Both the position numbers and the translations under genes were made by a program. From an uncultured Eubacteriales bacterium (lineage in GTDB: Bacteria; Bacillota; Clostridia; Oscillospirales; Acutalibacteraceae), in NCBI GenBank assembly GCA_934445035.1, contig CAKSDI010000005.1, positions 124,001 to 188,000 on the forward strand: a DNA stretch of 64,000 bases. Direction: 5' to 3'. Of this stretch, positions 43,757 to 51,704 are shown piece by piece (within the stretch, counting starts at the first letter, position 1; every line of letters starts with the position of its first letter). The notes below the pieces were generated by a model, which was given only the letters and a program-made list of their open reading frames with translations, did no database searches and had not been told where the DNA came from.

Positions 43757-44926
43757 ATGAAAAACTCAAAAGAAAATTTTAAATTTGCGGCAATGCTTAT
43801 AGCTTTAATAGCGGCTGTCGTTTTAGTGCTTATGAATTTTAAAGGCGTGTGCGCTTTTCTTTTGAAATTTTTAAGCATTATTTCGCCGTTTTTAGTAGGA
43901 ATGGGCATTGCGTTTGTGATGAATGAAATTTTAAAACCGCTTGAAAAGCTTTGGATAAAAATTTTCAAAAACTCAAAGAAAGATATTGCAAAAAAGCTTA
44001 AAAGACCCGTTTGCCTTATTTTAAGCTTTATAATAGTAGTGGGAATTATTGCGGCACTGTTTTTGATCATAATTCCCGAAGTTACAAAAACGGTGGAAAC
44101 TATAGTCGAGGCATTGCCAGATTATTCGAAAAAAGCCGATATATGGCTTAAAAAGGTTTCTAAATTCTTTGAAAAACACGGCGATATTCTACCCGAATTT
44201 AAGATAGACTTAAGTAAAATCACGACTAAGATAACGGAATATTTTAAAGATAAGGGCGAAATTATAGTCAATAAGACTTTACAGCTTACCTCTTCCTTGA
44301 TCTCAACCGTTGTCAATATCGTGCTGGCGCTGGCTTTCGCCGCCTACCTGCTTGCGCAGAAAGAAAAATTAGGCAGACAGGCAAAATCCGCACTTTATGC
44401 GATAGTTCCCGAAAAGCGCTTCCAAAAAGTTTACGATATTATTGTCTTGACCGATAAAACATTTTCAAACTTTATTTCAGGTCAGCTTGTCGAAGCGGTA
44501 ATAATCGGCTGCTTGTGCTTTATAGGAATGCTTATTTTTAAAATGCCTTATGCGGGAGCGGTTTCTATTCTTGTCGGATTTACGGCGCTTATCCCCGTAT
44601 TCGGATCGATAATAGGCACGGCGATCGGCGCATTCCTGATATTATTTATCGATCCTTCAAAAGCTTTTTGGTTTGTAGTGTTTATTATAGTTTTGCAGCA
44701 GATAGAGGGAAATCTCATATATCCGAGAGTTGTAGGCAAATCGGTAGGTCTTCCCGGAATTTGGGTGCTCGTAGCGGTCACTGTCGGCGGAGGAGCGTTT
44801 GGATTTATAGGTATGCTTATAGGCGTGCCGACGGCTTCTGTGCTTTATTCACTCTTTAGAAGCTTTGTTCGTCGCAAGACCTCCGAAAAGGCTGCGGCAA
44901 AAGATTTGCAAAAAAATATTGACTAA
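43757..44926 (+). CDS. AI-2E transporter family (YtvI/PerM-like) membrane protein
   Basis: 389 residues with about eight membrane helices in the family pattern: two N-terminal helices, a long cytoplasmic or amphipathic segment (about 110-180), then a C-terminal cluster with FISGQLVEAVIIG, ALIPVFGSIIGTAIGAF and IVLQQIEGNLIYPRVVGKSV. Members export autoinducer-2 or act as Na+/H+ antiporters; substrate unknown here. The -35 of the next promoter lies in its last codons. Confidence 0.9.
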   Translation: MKNSKENFKFAAMLIALIAAVVLVLMNFKGVCAFLLKFLSIISPFLVGMGIAFVMNEILKPLEKLWIKIFKNSKKDIAKKLKRPVCLILSFIIVVGIIAALFLIIIPEVTKTVETIVEALPDYSKKADIWLKKVSKFFEKHGDILPEFKIDLSKITTKITEYFKDKGEIIVNKTLQLTSSLISTVVNIVLALAFAAYLLAQKEKLGRQAKSALYAIVPEKRFQKVYDIIVLTDKTFSNFISGQLVEAVIIGCLCFIGMLIFKMPYAGAVSILVGFTALIPVFGSIIGTAIGAFLILFIDPSKAFWFVVFIIVLQQIEGNLIYPRVVGKSVGLPGIWVLVAVTVGGGAFGFIGMLIGVPTASVLYSLFRSFVRRKTSEKAAAKDLQKNID

Positions 44927-44947
44927 ATGAAAAGTTTGAAGTATAAT
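44919..44947 (+). promoter_or_regulatory. promoter of the CNNM leader
   Basis: TTGACT (44919-44924), 17 bp, TATAAT (44942-44947), overlapping the stop of the AI-2E-family gene. The predicted leader before the CNNM start is about 185 nt and contains a 28-codon ORF. Confidence 0.75.
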
Positions 44948-44989
44948 GTTATAAAATACTTAAATTCTGATCGGAGGAATCAGTCGTAA

Positions 44990-45076
44990 ATGGACGGCGA
45001 TAGCGGCGACAATACAGACGCTGATAATTACTATTTAACAGATATTATTAGGCATATCTGTTTGGCTTTGTGCTGA
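44990..45076 (+). CDS. candidate 28-residue acidic leader peptide
   Basis: ATG at 44990, preceded by CGGAGGA (13-nt spacing), opens a 28-codon ORF beginning MDGDSGDNTDADNYYL and ending HICLALC before TGA. Five Asp fall in the first 12 residues. It lies in the 5' leader of a CNNM/CorC-type transporter. A 7-bp hairpin CAGATAT/ATATCTG (45039-45060) falls within it. Acidic N-termini destabilise translating ribosomes at low Mg2+ in the enterobacterial MgtL system, so a Mg-sensing leader peptide is conceivable. It could also be chance. Confidence 0.35.
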   Translation: MDGDSGDNTDADNYYLTDIIRHICLALC

Positions 45077-45139
45077 ACGGGTATGCTTTTTTGCGCAAAT
45101 TTTTAATTTTTAAAACATTTAAAGGAGTTATCTAAAACA

Positions 45140-46399
45140 ATGTCAAGCGATTATTTTTCGTCGATATTGATCCTTGTTATTTTGGTTATCATGTCGGCGT
45201 ACTTTTCGGCTACGGAAACGGCGTTTTCCTCGCTCAACCGCACCAAGCTTAAAACGCTTGCCGAAAAAGGCGATAAAAAAGCGGAGCTTGCCTTAAAGCT
45301 TTCCGAAAACTATGACAGGCTTTTATCGACTATCTTAATAGGAAACAATATAGTAAACATTGCCGCAGCTTCTATCGCAACGGTTTTGTTTGTAAAGCAT
45401 TTCGGAGATATAGGAGCCACGCTCTCAACGATCGTAACGACGGTGGTAATTCTTATTTTCGGAGAAATAACGCCTAAAAGCATTTCAAAGGATTATCCCG
45501 AAAAATTTGCAATGGCGTCTTCACCGCTTTTAAGATTTTTCGTATATCTGCTTTTGCCGCTTAACTTTATTTTTTCGCTCTGGAAAAAGCTTATTTCAAA
45601 AATATTCAGAGTTAATCCCGATAATAAAATGTCGCACGATGAGCTTTTAATGCTTGTTGACGAAGTTCAGCAAGACGGCAGTGTTGACGAAGACGAGGGC
45701 GAGCTGCTTAAAAACGCAATAGAGTTTAACGATATAGAGGCGGAGGATATCTTAACGCACAGGGTAGACCTTGAAGCCGTATCGATAGACAGTACAAAAG
45801 AAGAAATAGCTAAGGTCTTCGCACAGACCAAATTTTCGAGAATTCTAGTATACGATGAGGATATAGACCATATTGTCGGCGTTATCCACCTTAAAGATTT
45901 TTACACCGAGTCGGGAATAACCAAGAAATCCATTAAAAGCATTATGACGCCCGCCATTTTCGTTATGAAAAACGAAAAGGTTAGCGATATATTAAGGGAA
46001 CTTCAAAAGGAAAAATCCCATATCGCGGTCGTTGTAGACGAATACGGCGGAACCTACGGTATAGTTACAATGGAAGATATCATCGAAGAGCTTGTCGGAG
46101 AGATCTGGGATGAGCACGATGAAGTTGATGTTATGATAAAAAAGACAGGGCCTGACACCTATGAGGCTGACGGCACCATGGAAATGACCGATTTCTGCGA
46201 GTATTTCGATATTAAGGTTGAAACTGAATCTGTTTCGCTCGGCGGATTTACTATGGAGCAAATGGGTCAAATCCCCGAAGAGGGAGAAAGCTTCAGATAT
46301 GAAAATCTTGAGATCAAGGTGCTTAAAATTGAAAACCACAGGGTGGCGCTCCTTGAAATAAAGGTTTTGCCGGAAGAAGAAAAAACCGAAAAAGAATAA
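45140..46399 (+). CDS. CNNM/CorC-family transporter (hemolysin-like)
   Basis: 419 residues. DUF21/CNNM membrane domain (about 1-185; SAYFSATETAFSSLNR and GEITPKSISKDYPE are the ion-site motifs), a CBS pair (about 205-320, ending VVVDEYGGTYGIVTMEDIIEELVG) and a C-terminal CorC/HlyC domain (about 335-412). Bacterial homologues move Mg2+ or Co2+. RBS AAAGGAG. Monocistronic, with a long leader, and ends at a strong terminator. Confidence 0.93.
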   Translation: MSSDYFSSILILVILVIMSAYFSATETAFSSLNRTKLKTLAEKGDKKAELALKLSENYDRLLSTILIGNNIVNIAAASIATVLFVKHFGDIGATLSTIVTTVVILIFGEITPKSISKDYPEKFAMASSPLLRFFVYLLLPLNFIFSLWKKLISKIFRVNPDNKMSHDELLMLVDEVQQDGSVDEDEGELLKNAIEFNDIEAEDILTHRVDLEAVSIDSTKEEIAKVFAQTKFSRILVYDEDIDHIVGVIHLKDFYTESGITKKSIKSIMTPAIFVMKNEKVSDILRELQKEKSHIAVVVDEYGGTYGIVTMEDIIEELVGEIWDEHDEVDVMIKKTGPDTYEADGTMEMTDFCEYFDIKVETESVSLGGFTMEQMGQIPEEGESFRYENLEIKVLKIENHRVALLEIKVLPEEEKTEKE

Positions 46400-46404
46400 A
46401 AATA

Positions 46405-46440
46405 AAAATTGCTTCTGAATTTTTCAGAAGCAATTTTTTT
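46405..46440. terminator. bidirectional terminator
   Basis: AAAATTGCTTCTGA pairs with TCAGAAGCAATTTT, 5-nt loop, then TTT. It separates the CNNM gene from the convergent Na+-pump genes. Confidence 0.88.
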
Positions 46441-46445
46441 CTGTC

Positions 46446-46586
46446 TTATTTCTTTTTGCCCGGTGCAAGCTTTGTGAGAATTACCATAACGAGTATTATC
46501 ACAACCGTTACAATAAATATTCCCGCCATACCTTTGCCCATGATCGGCAGTGTTTTTAAAAAAGAATCTATATTGAAGTTCATCAT
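46446..46586 (-). CDS. 46-residue membrane protein, OadG-like companion of the Na+-pump beta subunit
   Basis: 46 codons from ATG 46586, 10 bp after the beta-subunit stop. One hydrophobic helix (about 20-38, GMAGIFIVTVVIILVMVILT) follows a short N-terminus, and the tail is basic (KLAPGKKK). Size, topology and position fit the small gamma/OadG-type subunit that stabilises sodium-translocating decarboxylases. The conserved His-rich tail of classical OadG is absent, so the assignment rests on context. Confidence 0.65.
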   Translation of the reverse strand: MMNFNIDSFLKTLPIMGKGMAGIFIVTVVIILVMVILTKLAPGKKK

Positions 46587-46596
46587 TCAGCCCGCC

Positions 46597-47724
46597 TTAT
46601 CCTATTAAATTTAAGATTATTCCGCCTGCTATAACAGAGGCTATCTGTCCTGATACATTTACGCCTATCGACTGCATTAAAAGGAAATTCTGCGGATCCT
46701 CTTTAAGTCCCATTTTATGAACGACTCTTGCCGACATCGGGAAAGCAGATATTCCTGCCGCGCCTATCATCGGGTTTATCTTCTTTTCTTTCGGTAAAAA
46801 GATATTTATGATCTTAGCAAATATTACTCCGCCGGCTGTATCGAAAACAAAAGCGAAAAGTCCGAGCAGGATAATAAGCAGGGTTTCTTTCGTTAAGAAA
46901 TATTTTGCCTGCATTTTTGTGGCGATCGTTATTCCGAGGAAAAGCGTTATCAGATTTGCAAGCACTTTTTGCGCTGTTTCCGAAAGCGAATCAAGCACGC
47001 CGCATTCTCTTATCAGGTTTCCGAACATCAAAAATCCTATAAGCGCAACGCTTCGCGGAGAAACGATTCCCGTTATCATAGTTATAATGATCGGGAAAAG
47101 AATTTTTGTGGTTTTGGATATTGAGCGCTCCTTATAAGGCATTCTTATAAGTCTTTCTTTTTTGGTGGTAAGAAGCTTTATCACAGGCGGCTGAACAAGC
47201 GGAACAAGCGCCATATAAGAATAAGCCGCAACCATTATCGCTCCGATATATTTTGAATTGAGATATTGCGCCACAAAGATTGAAGTAGGACCGTCGGCAG
47301 CACCGATAATTCCTATAGACGCGGCGTCTTTTAAATCAAATCCGAGCAAAGCCGCAAGCGAGAATGTCATAAATATACCGAACTGTGCCGCCGCGCCGAA
47401 TATCATAAGCTTCGGATTGGAAAGCAGAGGTCCGAAATCGATCATTGCTCCTATTCCGACAAAAAGCAGGAGAGGGAATAGCTCGTTTGATATTCCCGCG
47501 TCAAACAAAACATCGATAACGCCGATCTCTTTAACCTTATCGTAAACCTGTGTTACCGCGCCCGAAAGCGGAAGATTTACAAGTATCGCTCCGAATCCCA
47601 TTGGCAGCAAAAGAGTGGGTTCCATATCTTTTTTGATCGCAAGATAGATAAGAATTGCTCCTATCACCCACATGACCGCCTGCTGCCAGGTGATGTTTAA
47701 TACATTTGAAAATAATTCCGACAT
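46597..47724 (-). CDS. sodium-translocating decarboxylase beta subunit (OadB/GcdB type)
   Basis: 375 residues, about 9-11 membrane helices. Family motifs: GIGAMIDFGPLLSNPKLMIF, GIIGAADGPTSIFVAQYL (the Asp of the Na+ site) and GAAGISAFPMSARVVHKMG near the C-terminus. Couples decarboxylation of a biotin-bound carboxyl group to Na+ export. No alpha (carboxyltransferase) or biotin-carrier gene is in the window, so partners must be elsewhere. RBS GAGGAGG. It is preceded by a leader with a riboswitch and terminator. Confidence 0.93.
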   Translation of the reverse strand: MSELFSNVLNITWQQAVMWVIGAILIYLAIKKDMEPTLLLPMGFGAILVNLPLSGAVTQVYDKVKEIGVIDVLFDAGISNELFPLLLFVGIGAMIDFGPLLSNPKLMIFGAAAQFGIFMTFSLAALLGFDLKDAASIGIIGAADGPTSIFVAQYLNSKYIGAIMVAAYSYMALVPLVQPPVIKLLTTKKERLIRMPYKERSISKTTKILFPIIITMITGIVSPRSVALIGFLMFGNLIRECGVLDSLSETAQKVLANLITLFLGITIATKMQAKYFLTKETLLIILLGLFAFVFDTAGGVIFAKIINIFLPKEKKINPMIGAAGISAFPMSARVVHKMGLKEDPQNFLLMQSIGVNVSGQIASVIAGGIILNLIG

Positions 47725-47739
47725 AAATTACCTCCTCAA

Positions 47740-47790
47740 AAATAAAAACAGACTTTTATCGGGACACAATAAGCGCACCGATAAAAGTCT
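47740..47790 (-). terminator. leader terminator controlled by the riboswitch
   Basis: AGACTTTTATCGG pairs perfectly with CCGATAAAAGTCT (13 bp; 47750-47762 with 47778-47790) and on the minus strand is followed by GTTTTTATTTTT. Its 5' arm overlaps the 3' strand of the aptamer P1 helix, so the two structures exclude each other. Confidence 0.85.
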
Positions 47791-47888
47791 TACCTATTAA
47801 GTCTTAAGCGGGCTTTGATTTAAAAAGCCGTACTGACGCCGAAGACACGGACAAAATATTCTGCCCGCCGGTTACTCCCTTTTAAGGT
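47781..47888 (-). ncRNA. yybP-ykoY-type (Mn2+) riboswitch aptamer
   Basis: Read on the minus strand: TAAAAGGGAGTAACC near the 5' end and GGTAAGACTTTTAT at the 3' end. They form P1 (UAAAAG/CUUUUA), the GGAGUA/AAGA internal loop and an ACC/GGU helix, which matches the conserved yybP-ykoY core (AAAGG, GGAGUA, then AAGA, CCUUU). The inner hairpin CGGCGTCAGTACGGC resembles the second conserved loop. P1 formation would block the downstream terminator arm, giving ligand-induced expression as in known members. Assigned by motif recall, not by a covariance search. Confidence 0.7.
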
Positions 47889-47917
47889 TTTTAAAAACCG
47901 ATATTCAGTTTATTAGT

Positions 47918-47945
47918 ATTATACCACTTTAAAAAAATTTTTCAA
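47918..47945 (-). promoter_or_regulatory. promoter of the riboswitch-Na+-pump transcript
   Basis: On the minus strand TTGAAA (47945-47940), 16 bp, TATAAT (47923-47918), about 20 bp upstream of the riboswitch and just after the capA stop. Confidence 0.65.
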
Positions 47946-47952
47946 CTCTTTT

Positions 47953-49284
47953 TTATTCAAATCTTTTCTTGCAGCCGAGTTTTTGCTGGCAGTCGCTTAG
48001 TCCCGCCTCGATAGTAGCTTTTGTTCTTTCATATGATTTAAGCGCCTGAGCCTGATTATTGGAATCAAGTCCCAAAGAAGAAACAGCCTGCGCATTTTCG
48101 AGCGGATAAATTGTGTAATTTGCCTTATATCTTTCGCCCGTCTTTTTTACCCAGGTAGGAATAACATCGGTAGAAGTAAGCTTAACAGAACCGTCGCCGT
48201 ATTTTGTAAAGGTGTAATAGAATAAAACGCCGTCTTCGGTCTGTCCGCCGGGGCATTCCGATTTAAGCTCTTCCAGGCGCTGGTTTGAAAGCGCGTTGCC
48301 CATAGAATAAAGGCAAACTGTCTGCTTTGAACCGTCAGCCGAAGTGAGCATTTCCATAGGCTGAACCACATGCGGGTGGCCGCCTACTATCACATCGGTT
48401 CCGAGATCGCAGAGCTTTTGAGCGATGGTTTTCTGCTGAGTGTTTTCTTTGAGCTGATATTCTTCGCCCCAGTGCATATAAAATACCACGCAGTCGGCGC
48501 CCTTTGTTTTCATTTCTTTTATAATGCTTTCGGACTCGGTGTAAAATCCGGGCAGATTTTCATAGGAAAAGGAATTTATAAGCGAATTTGCCTCTGTTGA
48601 GATAACGGCGCCGTTTATAGATTTTCTTCCCGCCGTTTCGCACTTGTTTTCATAAGTGTAGCAGACCATACCGATTTTAATACCGTTTACATTCCTTATT
48701 ATATAAGTATGGTCGGAAGTTGTTTCCTTAGTTCCTAAAAATTCCACCTTTTTCTCTTTTAATATCTTCACTGTTCTTTTAAGACCGAAAAGACCGGTAT
48801 CATAGCAGTGGTTATTAGCTGTCAGCAAAACATCGATACCCGAATTTTTGCATTCGTCGATAAAATTATCGGGAACATTGAAATTTGGATATCCTTTATA
48901 TTCTCCTGATTCCGTTCCGCCCAAAGTTACCTCTAAATTTGCGACTGCGAGATCGGCAGAATCAAAATATCTTTTTATTTTGGGAAAGAATGCCGAGAAA
49001 TCATAACTTCCGTCAGATTTGAGAGCGCCGTTTAAAACCGGATTGTGCAATAGCAGGTCGCCCGTGTTTACAACCGTCGCCTGAGAAACCACCTTGTTTT
49101 TATCCTCTTTTTGCGACCCTGAGGAAGAAACAGAGGAAACATTTGAATTTGCTTTCTTTACCGATTTTGAAATTTTACTTACGGCAAATCCTATTCCCAA
49201 TATTGCCGCTATCAGAACTGCGGCGCAGGATATAAGGAATATTCTTCGTCTGATTATCGCCTTTTTTCTTTTTGAATTGCTCAT
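47953..49284 (-). CDS. CapA family protein (poly-gamma-glutamate synthesis-like)
   Basis: 443 residues. Basic N-terminus, one membrane helix or signal anchor (about 14-35), then a PGA_cap metallophosphatase-like domain with NTGDLLLHNPVL, LAVANLEVTLGG, LLTANNHCYDTGLFGL, YMHWGEEY and VGGHPHVVQPME. Family members take part in polyglutamate capsule anchoring or act as external phosphoesterases; no cap genes are nearby. RBS CGGAGGA. Confidence 0.9.
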   Translation of the reverse strand: MSNSKRKKAIIRRRIFLISCAAVLIAAILGIGFAVSKISKSVKKANSNVSSVSSSGSQKEDKNKVVSQATVVNTGDLLLHNPVLNGALKSDGSYDFSAFFPKIKRYFDSADLAVANLEVTLGGTESGEYKGYPNFNVPDNFIDECKNSGIDVLLTANNHCYDTGLFGLKRTVKILKEKKVEFLGTKETTSDHTYIIRNVNGIKIGMVCYTYENKCETAGRKSINGAVISTEANSLINSFSYENLPGFYTESESIIKEMKTKGADCVVFYMHWGEEYQLKENTQQKTIAQKLCDLGTDVIVGGHPHVVQPMEMLTSADGSKQTVCLYSMGNALSNQRLEELKSECPGGQTEDGVLFYYTFTKYGDGSVKLTSTDVIPTWVKKTGERYKANYTIYPLENAQAVSSLGLDSNNQAQALKSYERTKATIEAGLSDCQQKLGCKKRFE

Positions 49285-49408
49285 AAATTTCCTCCGAGAT
49301 AAAATAACATATATATAATATCTTATTTTTATAAAAAAATCAATCGCCGCTTAAACTTAAGCGGTTGAAAAAAAGAAAAATATGTTGTAAAATAAAGTCG
49401 GTGATTAA

Positions 49409-50365
49409 ATGGATCCAAAATTGCTTGAAAAATTATCACAGATAACAAAAGAAGAGGAAAAACTGAAAAACGGCGAGAAGCTCGATATTTCCGCTTATGC
49501 TTCGGATGACAGCGCTACTGTCGACAGCCGAAAGCTTCTTAAATACGGAAATTTAATAACCGTTCGCCCGAACACGCGGTTTACCGCGTTTCCTAAGCAT
49601 AAGCATAATTATATCGAAATGGTTTATGTTTGCAAGGGAAGTCAAAAGCATATTATAGGAAACGATACGCAGATAGTCTTAAAAGAGGGCGAGCTGCTTT
49701 TGATGAATCAGTATGTTTTTCACGAAACCGCTTATACAGGTAAAGACGATATAGCGATAAATTTTATTATACTTCCCGAATTCCTCGACACCGCACTTGA
49801 AATGGCAGGAGCAAAAAGCCTGCTCGGAAGATTTATTTTATCAGGTCTTTCAAGCAAGAACCGCGCGATAAATTACCTGCATTTCGATGTTTCGGATAAT
49901 CTTCCGGTTAAAAATCTGCTTGAAAATCTTATCTTTTCTATAGTTTTCGAAAAGCGAAGCAAAAGAATTGAAAGAATTACTATGGGATTGCTCATTCTAA
50001 GCCTTATGAACAGCAAGGAGCTTTCCGTAACCGAGGAAAACGCGTCTTCTGCGGAAAGTATAGCCATAGCGGCAATGAGGGAGATAGACGATAATTATAA
50101 ATCGGCTTCGCTCGGAGCGGTTGCAAAGGAAAACAATGTTTCGATAGCGTATGTCAGCAAAGCGGTAAAAGCTACAACGGGGAAAACATTTAAAACTCTT
50201 TTATGCGAAAGAAGGCTTGACCGCGCGGCGGAGCTTTTAATATCGAGCGATCTCACAGCCGACGAAATTATAAGATATGTGGGATATGAGAATTCAAGCT
50301 ATTTTTACAGGGCTTTTTTCAAACGATTTGAAATGACTCCTAAGGCTTATAGAGAAAAAGGTTAA
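49409..50365 (+). CDS. AraC-family regulator of rhamnose genes
   Basis: 318 residues. A cupin ligand domain (about 45-140; FPKHKHNYIEMVYVCKGSQK, LMNQYVFHETAY) and a C-terminal double HTH (about 220-317; AVAKENNVSIAYVSKAVKAT, IIRYVGYENSSYFYRAFFKR). RBS weak. It lies 81 bp upstream of rhaA on the same strand and is probably its activator. Confidence 0.9.
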   Translation: MDPKLLEKLSQITKEEEKLKNGEKLDISAYASDDSATVDSRKLLKYGNLITVRPNTRFTAFPKHKHNYIEMVYVCKGSQKHIIGNDTQIVLKEGELLLMNQYVFHETAYTGKDDIAINFIILPEFLDTALEMAGAKSLLGRFILSGLSSKNRAINYLHFDVSDNLPVKNLLENLIFSIVFEKRSKRIERITMGLLILSLMNSKELSVTEENASSAESIAIAAMREIDDNYKSASLGAVAKENNVSIAYVSKAVKATTGKTFKTLLCERRLDRAAELLISSDLTADEIIRYVGYENSSYFYRAFFKRFEMTPKAYREKG

Positions 50366-50375
50366 ATTAAGTCCC

Positions 50376-50424
50376 TTAAAAGTAAAATTATGACCTTTTA
50401 ATTTAATTTGAAAAAAGTTATAAT
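50376..50424 (+). promoter_or_regulatory. candidate operator/promoter of rhaA
   Basis: An inverted repeat TTAAAAG (50376-50382) / CTTTTAA (50395-50401) overlaps a poor -35 (TTTTAA, 50396-50401) that is 17 bp from a perfect TATAAT (50419-50424). A good -10 with a bad -35 under a repeat is typical of an activator-dependent promoter. Confidence 0.4.
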
Positions 50425-50446
50425 TTATTAAAAAGGAGGATGAATT

Positions 50447-51700
50447 ATGCTCAGATATATTCAGTCAAAAAAACAGTATGAGGCTTTAGGCGTAAATGTC
50501 GAAGAAGCTATCGATAAGCTTAAAGCGGCGTCAGTCAGTCTTCACTGCTGGCAGGGTGACGATGTAACGGGTTTCGATCATGACGGACCTCTTACCGGCG
50601 GAATTCAGACTACGGGAAATTATCCCGGCAAAGCAAGAACTCCCGATCAGCTTATGGAAGATATGGAAAAGGTCATCTCGCTGTGCCCCGGAAAGAAAAA
50701 ATTAAATCTTCACGCTTGTTATGCTATATTTGAAAAAGGCGAGTTTGTCGACCGCGACAAAATAGAGCCTAAGCATTTTAAAAAGTGGGTGGATTTTGCG
50801 AAGAAACATAATATGGGTATTGATTTCAACCCCACATTCTTCTCTCATCCGATGGTCAAAGACGGGCTTACTCTTTCAAGCCCCGATGAAAAGATCCGCA
50901 AATTCTGGATAGAGCACGGAAAAGCCTGCATAAGAATTTCACAGTATTTTGCAGAGGAAACGGGTATTCCCTGCGTTATGAATATCTGGACAGGCGACGG
51001 CTTTAAGGATATCCCGGGCGACAGAATGGGCCCGAGAATGAGATATAAGGAATCAATAGAAGAGATATTAAGCGAGCCCTTTGATTTTAATAAGGTAAAG
51101 CCCTGCGTTGAATCAAAGGTATTCGGTATAGGCGTTGAATCGTTTACCTCGGGATCGGCGGAGTTTACCCTCTCGTTTGCCGCAATGCATAAGGATAAAT
51201 GTATGCCGCTTATGGATAACGGCCACTATCACCCGACAGAAGTTGTTTCCGATAAGATCCCCGCGCTTTTGTGCTTCTTTGATGAAATCGCTCTTCATAT
51301 TACAAGGCCTGTAAGATGGGATTCCGATCATGTTGTAATATTCGATGATGAAACCAAGGAAATGGCTAAAGAGATAGTTCGCTGCGGCGCTCTTGACAGA
51401 GTTTATATGGCGCTTGATTATTTTGACGCGAGCATAAACAGAATTCTTGCATGGTCTATAGGCTTCCGCAGCTGGCAGAAAGCTTTGCTTTTCGCTTTGC
51501 TTATGCCAAACACTAAGCTCAAGGCTTTACAGGACAGCGGCGATTTTTCAGCTCTTATGGCGCTTAGCGAGCAGATAAAAACGCTTCCTTTCTCCGATAT
51601 CTGGGAGCATTACTGTAAAGAGGAAAATGTTGTTTCTGATAAGGACTTATTTGACGAAGTCAAGAAATATGAAAACGAAGTTCTTTTAAAAAGGGGATAA
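50447..51700 (+). CDS. rhaA: L-rhamnose isomerase
   Basis: 417 residues, the usual size. Family segments: SLHCWQGDDVTGFDHDGPLT, GIQTTGNYPGKARTPDQLM, NLHACYA, and MDNGHYHPTEVVSDKIPALL with metal ligands. Interconverts L-rhamnose and L-rhamnulose with Mn2+. RBS AAGGAGG. It forms a two-gene unit with rhaD (4-bp gap). The rhamnulokinase gene that links the two reactions is not in the window. Confidence 0.96.
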   Translation: MLRYIQSKKQYEALGVNVEEAIDKLKAASVSLHCWQGDDVTGFDHDGPLTGGIQTTGNYPGKARTPDQLMEDMEKVISLCPGKKKLNLHACYAIFEKGEFVDRDKIEPKHFKKWVDFAKKHNMGIDFNPTFFSHPMVKDGLTLSSPDEKIRKFWIEHGKACIRISQYFAEETGIPCVMNIWTGDGFKDIPGDRMGPRMRYKESIEEILSEPFDFNKVKPCVESKVFGIGVESFTSGSAEFTLSFAAMHKDKCMPLMDNGHYHPTEVVSDKIPALLCFFDEIALHITRPVRWDSDHVVIFDDETKEMAKEIVRCGALDRVYMALDYFDASINRILAWSIGFRSWQKALLFALLMPNTKLKALQDSGDFSALMALSEQIKTLPFSDIWEHYCKEENVVSDKDLFDEVKKYENEVLLKRG

Positions 51701-51704
51701 TAAA

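Noticed and set aside
44950..45139. M-box Mg2+ riboswitch before the CNNM gene
   Set aside because: None of the conserved M-box strings or the multi-helix layout could be found; only a small hairpin and an ORF are visible.
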